From Henricia sp. BOLD:AAB3569 (lineage: Eukaryota; Echinodermata; Asteroidea; Spinulosida; Echinasteridae), in assembly GCA_037783545.1 (NCBI GenBank), contig JBBELK010000636.1:248001-312000 (forward strand): DNA of 64,000 bases, given 5' to 3'. A program made the translations under genes and the position numbers. This document shows positions 58,129 through 64,000 of the stretch, piece after piece. The notes below the pieces were generated by a model that was not told where the DNA came from, did not search any database, and was given only the letters and a program-made list of their open reading frames with translations. The first letter of the stretch is position 1. Every line of letters begins with the position of its first letter.

Positions 58129-58658
58129 TTAAAGGGCCCATGGTGTTTTTATCAATGAAATCTGTGCTATGGAACTAGTCCATTAATTTACAATCTTAAA
58201 AACCCTACTTGGAAGTTGTTTGGGGGGTTAAAATCAAGGTTTTTGATTTTTATGCTAATGAAATTTACATATGCATGACAAAGTGGTGATGTCACATTAG
58301 GAAAACACAGGAAAATCTCATTCAACTGTGTGCAAAAGTTTCCACAATTTTCTCCAACTTGCTGAAATGTTTGTAACCCTTGACGGTTTAGGTTCGTTTT
58401 ACATGTTGCCTGTTGTAAACCATGAGAAAACTAAGGCTGGAAACTGCAGCATTTTTCCACAATTCCAGTTTGAAGTCTTATGTTTTTTCTTTGCTTTTCT
58501 GCTGTGTGTTCCTGAAGTGACATGCCCCAACCAGCGCTCTCTTTCTGTGAGTTCATGGGGCATCAAAATGAACAGTAGTATTGTCCTTCTACACAAGTAA
58601 TCCTTCATATGCAGCAAAAACTGTGCATAAAGTTATTGAGCATTTCAGGGCCCTTTAA
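58129..58658. mobile_element. DNA element, TTAAAGGGCC termini, copy 2
   Basis: TTAAAGGGCCC at the left and GGGCCCTTTAA at the right. It is colinear with 52091-52671 over its whole length at roughly three-quarters identity by eye. The two copies are in the same orientation 6 kb apart. Confidence 0.8.
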
Positions 58659-58737
58659 AGCCTCTCTCCATCGTTTGCAGTGAGTTGACAAAATTTAACT
58701 ATCTGCTGCTTGAGAAAGTAAATGGGAAAGTAAAGGC

Positions 58738-59118
58738 CTGTCTGCATTGGACTTTAATGGGTACTTTCCCATTTCAAGTCCAATGCGAACAGCCTAGGAC
58801 GTTTTCCTCTCAGTAACTTTTCCTGAGTCCAGCGATTACTTTTCCTGGCCAACTTCTGCCAAGGAAAATTGACCAGGGAATTTTTCCCGAGACGAAAAGT
58901 CCAATGCTGACACAGCGAGTCGGTAAAAGCACTTTGGAAGCGTACGTCCGTGCCATGAAGGTCAAACTGCGAAGGGACACTGCGCAAGCTCTCCCACGGT
59001 CTCGGTAAAATTTTACTGTGTCAAAATGTCCAAATGCGGACAGCAGTAAAATTTAGCCATTTTTCATTTTACCGTCAATCTCGGTAAAACCACCCAAAAA
59101 CAAGTCCAATGCGGACAT
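58738..59118. mobile_element. DNA element, family K, copy 2
   Basis: It starts TGTCTGCATTGGACTT and ends AAGTCCAATGCGGACA. The internal motif copies and the GGACGTTTTCCTCTCAGTAA segment match 57226-57605, in the same orientation and 1.5 kb apart. Confidence 0.8.
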
Positions 59119-59677
59119 GGCTATTAACTCATTCCATGTCAAGGGTTTCAAGGGTGATATTCTGTAAATTCCATCCATTTTCTGTGATCATGGAAAGCCA
59201 CGGCATGTCACAAACGTCCCAACCTCTTGGAAAAACCATGTATTTGAAAACCAAGAAATTACTAAATTTTTATTAAGAAATTTATGTGAAATTGGATATA
59301 ACCTTGGGCAGAAAGATACAGTGAGTTCACAAGAAGCCCTCTGGCAGTTACATGTACATGCATAAAATAAATTTATTGTCCTTGAATTTTGTCAATTCAT
59401 GAAGGTGACTAATCAAGCCCATCAAGGTTACAGATGCAATCAAACATGTGATAAAAGGGACATTATCACTCCTTGCATTGTAGAATTTCTACGTAGTATT
59501 GCATACATAATGTAGCCCTGAAGGTCCATTAAACATGACCTTTTAGTTTTGTAAAGGCACCTGGCAAATTATGGAATTTTACACTGCGTAAATTTACACT
59601 GGACAGCAAAGATATGGATACAGACCGAGCACCTCCATCCATGTGGGTCCCAACTGGGAATAGGAATTTGGTGTCCA
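59119..59677. other. Interval without recognisable genes
   Basis: AT-rich; short open frames only. Confidence 0.4.
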
Positions 59678-60147
59678 GGTGTCACGATCTCAGATGTTCC
59701 GCGTGCTCAGATGTTCCGATGACGTCACGGAACATTTCAGCACGTTGCGTGCACGATCTAAGATGTTCCGTGTGCTCAGATGTCCCGGTGTAAAAGGTAA
59801 AACTGTCCCCTTGTAAATGTGTCCGCGTGCTTACTGGCCTCATCGTACATGTGTTTCTCTCTTCTGACTCTCGGAAAGCCCTGCTGCGTATTTTTTTTTC
59901 GTTTTTTTCTCTAAATACGGTGAAACGGCATGAACGCTCCGCCATGTCCGCGGCCGCCATCTTGCAAAAATGTCACTACATCTGCGCGCATCAAAGTACT
60001 ACATGGCACGAATTCTGCTGATCAACTCAGCACTGCACCTAAACTGGTATAAATACATACGCTGTGCGCATGACGTTCCGTGACGTAAGCTACCGTATTT
60101 GGTCATCGGAACATCTGAGTACGCGGAACATCTGAGAGCGGGACACC
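59678..60147. mobile_element. DNA element with multiple CTCAGATGTTCCG words
   Basis: GGTGTCACGATCTCAGATG at the left is mirrored by CATCTGAGAGCGGGACACC at the right. (C)TCAGATGTTCCG occurs three to four times forward near the left end and twice inverted near the right end. The 470-bp element is GC-richer inside. Confidence 0.75.
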
Positions 60148-60394
60148 GGGTTACCTACATTGTACACCAATGAAAATTAGCTGTAGAATGAGTTTGCATT
60201 GACCTTGGTGCATTATCCACACATAAACATTAAATTTAAGTGGCATTTATGGAACTAAAAATAAATATTTTCTACTGGAAAACCACTTTCAATCACTAAA
60301 CACACCTGAAAATTTTAGTTATAGAGCCGCTGTTTTTTTTAATAGTATTCCTCTTGCCAACCGTTCAGGTTCTTATTATTCCTTCCGTTGGATG

Positions 60395-60646
60395 ATGAAA
60401 GAAAATAAGGCTTTAACGTAGAAGTTTAACAATATATTGAAATGTAGAGCTGCACATGGCATATTTGTAATGGTTCTTTGGTAAAATTGTTCTTGTGCTT
60501 ATTGTCTTGTATTTTTTATTTGTGATTTTTAAATATGCATTTTTATTGTTATATAACTGAGGGCCCCGAATGATCAGCCTGCTGGACGGGTCTACCCTCA
60601 TTAAAGATGGTATAATAAATAAATAATAAATAAATAAATAAAATCT
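60395..60646 (+). mobile_element. LINE 3' end fragment with TAAA-type tail
   Basis: GAGGGCCCCGAATGATCAGC, GACGGGTCTACCCTCATT and a tail of TAAATAA repeats are organised like the 3' ends of CR1/L2-type LINEs. The coding part is missing. It differs from the tail at 13730-13810. Confidence 0.6.
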
Positions 60647-61003
60647 TTAAAAGCAGGTCACACTTTTGGACCCCTATGGGCCATTTTGCATTGGAGAACT
60701 GGCGATGGATTTATCAGTTAAATGTGCCTCCTGGCATACAATGCACAAGCTCCACCCTAAGGATGCTCAAATGGCCAATCTGTAATAAAAATATCATTAA
60801 ATTTATTTAAAATGGGAAGTTAATACTATATTGCATCAATGGAGGTTTCAATGGAGTGTATACAGTACATGTATAGTACATTTTCGCTAACTGGCCACCT
60901 ACACCTAAATTTGTATAAAACTTTAGATGTACATTGTATACATTTTTTGTTTGATATTTAAGGGGTAGAAATTTCAGGGGTAGAAATTCCCTCAAAAAAT
61001 TAC

Positions 61004-61180
61004 TTGCGCCTTGCGCAAGTTGGCATTGGAATTAACTTGCGCTTACAAAAACTTACTTGCGTTAAGATGACAAGTCGTCAGAAATTTGCGCAAAGTGCAA
61101 GCTTGTGCTTTGGGTTACTTGTGTTCGTTAATTGTTACTTGCGTTGTGCAATCACTTCAATGGGAATTTCGAGCCCTGTA
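61004..61180. repeat. Degenerate ACTTGCG repeat
   Basis: ACTTGCG and TTGCGCAAGT words recur about eight times, partly palindromic (CTTGCGCCTTGCGCAAG), ending TTTCGAGCCCTG. Probably part of a MITE whose left end is near 60968. Confidence 0.5.
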
Positions 61181-61190
61181 TTTTTATTAC

Positions 61191-61502
61191 AGGGTTGTAG
61201 TCCAGTCCATCACTAGCCTTGGTTAGGCGTTCATCTGGATTTTTGCGCCCCGGACTATTGATGAACGCCTAACCAAGGCTAGTCCATCACAAGTCCTCAC
61301 AAGCCATCACAAACCCTCAACAAGTCCACCACAAGTCCCTGGGTCTTAATTCAAGTCACAAGCTACCGGTACATGAACTCCAACAAAGGCATTCTTTTGT
61401 GCGTGTTCATCATTTGCTTCTTGTTACTGGACTTGTGACAGACTTGTGCTGGACTTGTGATTTTATCGACTCTGGACTTGTGATGGACTCGACTACAACC
61501 CT
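61191..61502. mobile_element. DNA element with CACAAGTC words and a nested hairpin
   Basis: AGGGTTGTAGTCCAGTCCAT at the left is mirrored by ATGGACTCGACTACAACCCT at the right. ACTAGCCTTGGTTAGGCGTT with its complement (61213-61286) forms a separate hairpin inside. TTTTTATTA and TTTTCATTA flanks suggest a 9-bp duplication with one mismatch. CACAAGTC is repeated in one half and GACTTGTG in the other. Confidence 0.7.
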
Positions 61503-61679
61503 TTTTCATTATACGGCTGGGCCAAGAATTTGTATTGGGGCCCAGGGATGGTGTGTATTTTGCACATGCAACCATAAATACTAACCTTTAAAGACCTACA
61601 ATGTATATGATTCAGGGAACAAAACCATTATAAATCAAAAGGATTAGCTCCGTCAAATGTACCACGTACCGTACATGCA

Positions 61680-61833
61680 CTCTGTGGCTCGCATCATACT
61701 GGTTGTGTGCGTGACCAGTCCGGTGCACATGCACAGTGTAACCTACATGTACCTACGAAAAGCATGCGAAGCCTGATTCGTACAGCCTGTACACAGCGCC
61801 CATTTCGGACTGCTTAGATGCGAGCCAACTACA
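61680..61833. mobile_element. Possible MITE, CTGTGGCTCGCATC termini
   Basis: CTCTGTGGCTCGCATCA at the left and TAGATGCGAGCCAACTACAG at the right are imperfect inverted ends around 150 bp. Only the termini match; weak support. Confidence 0.4.
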
Positions 61834-62204
61834 GTAATTTCAATCTGATGAGGGCGGGCTTCTAAGTAAATCGTTTGCAAACGATCTAAAAAATTTCTTC
61901 ATGGATTATTTTCTGGTAAAATTATATCATCTCGGACGGAAACATTTCATTGGATAGTTGCTACTAATTCAATTTTTTTTTTTGAGAAAGGTTTCCTGGT
62001 CAATTTATTGATAAAATGTTTGGTCATTGCAAATGATACAGTGGGCCTTTAAAGTGTCTGCCAAACAGTTTTAACCGATTAACTGGCACTTGAAAGAACT
62101 GCAAACCGGTTACTGAATTGAATATGTAAATTCCCAACCTCAACCTTAAATTGTGGGGTTCAACCCCATCCAAAAGGGGGATTGAAAAAGGTGGATCAGA
62201 CTTG

Positions 62205-62715
62205 GGTCTTATCTGCCTTTTTCAGTCTGGATTGGACTGAAAGACTTGAAGAGGAAAGACTTCAGAATAGACCCTTTGCACGGGCGGCCATGACAGGGGG
62301 CAGTGACATTGTTACCGTGTGTCATACAGGAGTAGGCACTTTGTGTATACATCTACATGTATTGTCACATCTTTTAAATATGAAAATCTGCCCCCTGTCA
62401 TGGCCGATGGTGCAAAAGCTCTATTGGGACTTGATTTTGGAATGAACTTGGGCTGAAAGACATTGGCTTCAGACTGGGGGCTTGATCTTGGAATGACTAT
62501 GGACTTAAACTTGAACGGGAATGACCTTAGACTTGATCTTGGGACAAAAAGACTTTTGAATTAAGACTTGATCTTGAAATGATTTCGGACTTGAACTGAA
62601 AAACTTGAAAAGAGGAATGACTTGAGACTTGATCTTGGAACTGGGACTTGAACTGAGCTGGAGACTTCATCTTGGAGTAACTTGATACTTGAAATGAAAG
62701 ACTGAACAGGATCTG
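62205..62715. repeat. Degenerate GACTTGATCTTGGAATGA repeat
   Basis: Phrases such as GACTTGATCTTGGAATGA, GGACTTGAACTG and GAAAGACTT are repeated about a dozen times without a fixed period. There is an interruption at 62275-62405 bounded by CGGGCGGCCATGACAGGGGG and CCCCCTGTCATGGCCG, itself an inverted repeat and likely a MITE. Confidence 0.6.
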
Positions 62716-63434
62716 AATTACATGTACCGGTACATGTATGTTACGTTGCATGTGCAGTTGATGAAGGTAAACATTGTTTGCCAGCTGCTGTGCCTGGATA
62801 TATGCAGGAGAATACGTATGCTGACACATGCATGCAACTTTCGTACATGTACCTGTACGCGTGGCTGAAAAACCTGATAAGTCCACGCCAACATGATAAA
62901 AAAATGTATCTTTGTTGGGAAAAAAATTACTGCATGATCTGGGATGAGTCTAAGATTGATACAAAGAAGATGGGCTTAAGTCTGCAGTATATTTTTAACT
63001 GTCTGTCCGACATACATTGCCGCATTTCTTTGCAATTTTATGTCTGGACAATTGGACAACTGTTACTTGTAATTTATGTCCTTCCTAACAGGTCCTTTAG
63101 AGAAAACACTTTCTTTAAAAAAATATTTTGTAAAAAGCCTTTGAGTTTTTAGAATTTGAAAAAAATAGGCAAAAAAAATCACAAGACCTTGGGCAAAAGA
63201 ATCTTTCTGTTTCTTTAGGCATTAGGTCTCTGTGGCCTCTGCACATGTACTGTATGGTATATGTACACATTGAACTTTTCTGCACTGAAGGCCCTTATAC
63301 TGGTACATAATCCAGCAGTGCCTATTTGTTCCCAAACAAGAACCAACATGAAGTTCAAACTTGTTGGGCATTGCATGGATGATGGATGTGCTCATCCACA
63401 CCACCCAACATGATCCAATTAGGCTTGTGCTTTC

Positions 63435-63640
63435 TATGTCATTATGTGGGTCAAATAATGCCGCATCATTGTTGAAGCGTTGTGCGTGCACATTGTGTGT
63501 GTCTCTAGCACGCGTAACAAGCTGTACTAAGGTTCCCAATGGTAAAATAAACCGCGTTACGCCCGCCAGAGGCACACACAACGTCCACGCACATCGCTTC
63601 AACAATGACGCAGCATTATTTGACTCCCAAATGACGTATT
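63435..63640. mobile_element. Palindromic MITE near the right edge
   Basis: GGGTCAAATAATGCCGCATC and ATTGTTGAAGCG at the left are mirrored by CGCTTCAACAAT and GACGCAGCATTATTTGACTC at the right. The loop is near 63525-63545. Mirror-image open frames on the two strands result. Confidence 0.8.
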
Positions 63641-63694
63641 CGCAAGGGGTCAATAGGCATACATGTATATCCCGACTGCAGTTGGTTGCTGCCT

Positions 63695-64000
63695 TCACGT
63701 GACGGGCGTTCTGCGATAGCAACAGTGTTCCAACATGGCCAAACTACATGTGTATACTTGTAGAATGATGTTGGGCGTTGTCTGGACTGGAGTGGCATCC
63801 ACATCATCCAACTTATGGTCAGCCAACATTGTCAGATAAATGTCAGACTTCTTTGGACGACTGTTGGTTTGTGTAGATGGCCCTTTAAGCCTTATAGACC
63901 ATTCCAAGGACTCCTTCCCTGTACACGTTCGCCATAGCTGGGATGCAGTTTTCATTGCATGGACTGTGCGTTTTGTGGTGTTAAATCGAACAGCGCGCAT
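63695..64000 (-). CDS. Unidentified open frame running off the window
   Basis: About 100 codons are open on the - strand from the right edge to 63695, ending among repeat sequence. The peptide is hydrophilic (AMKTASQLWRTCTGKESLEW, TMLADHKLDDVDATPV) and does not look like low-complexity repeat. I do not recognise it. It could be an exon of a gene to the right or a piece of a transposon. It overlaps no other feature. Low confidence. Confidence 0.2.
   Translation of the reverse strand: MRAVRFNTTKRTVHAMKTASQLWRTCTGKESLEWSIRLKGPSTQTNSRPKKSDIYLTMLADHKLDDVDATPVQTTPNIILQVYTCSLAMLEHCCYRRTPVT

Noticed and set aside
63222-63722. 166-codon - strand frame and its + strand counterpart
   Set aside because: Their similar peptides reflect the inverted repeat at 63435-63640 rather than a gene.

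Overview
This window looks like intron-rich, repeat-rich nuclear DNA from a marine invertebrate, most likely a deuterostome and perhaps an echinoderm. The organism call is inference. It rests on a metazoan-type gene for the G protein alpha-s subunit (Galpha-s, GNAS) split by long introns, on CR1/L2-like LINE remnants and tRNA-derived SINEs, and on heavy use of the palindromic words TAGGCCTA and TACATGTA. Nothing bacterial or viral was recognised.

Only two real coding loci can be supported, both on the + strand. (1) Galpha-s: exon 1 at 34234-34372, then exons at 44877-44949, 48605-48659 and 48822-48941. Together they encode residues 1-129, including the complete P-loop. The reading frame joins perfectly across all three introns, and the rest of the protein lies beyond the window. 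(2) A separate Galpha-type first exon at 18313-18451. It has the same coding length (139 nt), ends at the same place (a phase-1 split of the first P-loop glycine), but encodes a very different N-terminal helix. No P-loop exon could be found between it and the Galpha-s first exon. It is therefore either an alternative first exon of the Galpha-s gene or the first exon of another Galpha gene whose remaining exons are not visible.

Most of the rest is mobile-element debris. 1-18 kb: CACGTG-rich repeats carrying a long-TIR element, palindromic MITEs, a GC-rich 961-bp element with a TTA target duplication, and two degraded LINEs (+ at 11.46-13.81 kb, - at 14.44-16.35 kb). 18-34 kb: the unusual Galpha exon, two poly-C/poly-G MITEs, two tRNA-type SINEs, a degenerate minisatellite, a nested long-TIR element and a 0.9-kb element built of CGACAGTC words. 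34-49 kb: the Galpha-s gene, with an 864-bp near-perfect foldback element starting 81 bp after the exon 1 donor. 49-64 kb: the large fourth Galpha-s intron or flank, filled with paired copies of several DNA-element families.

At least five elements are flanked by 9-10 bp target duplications and have long inverted termini, which resembles Mutator-type non-autonomous elements. No transposase gene was seen. Several insertions can be polarised because an unoccupied paralogous site is present elsewhere in the window.
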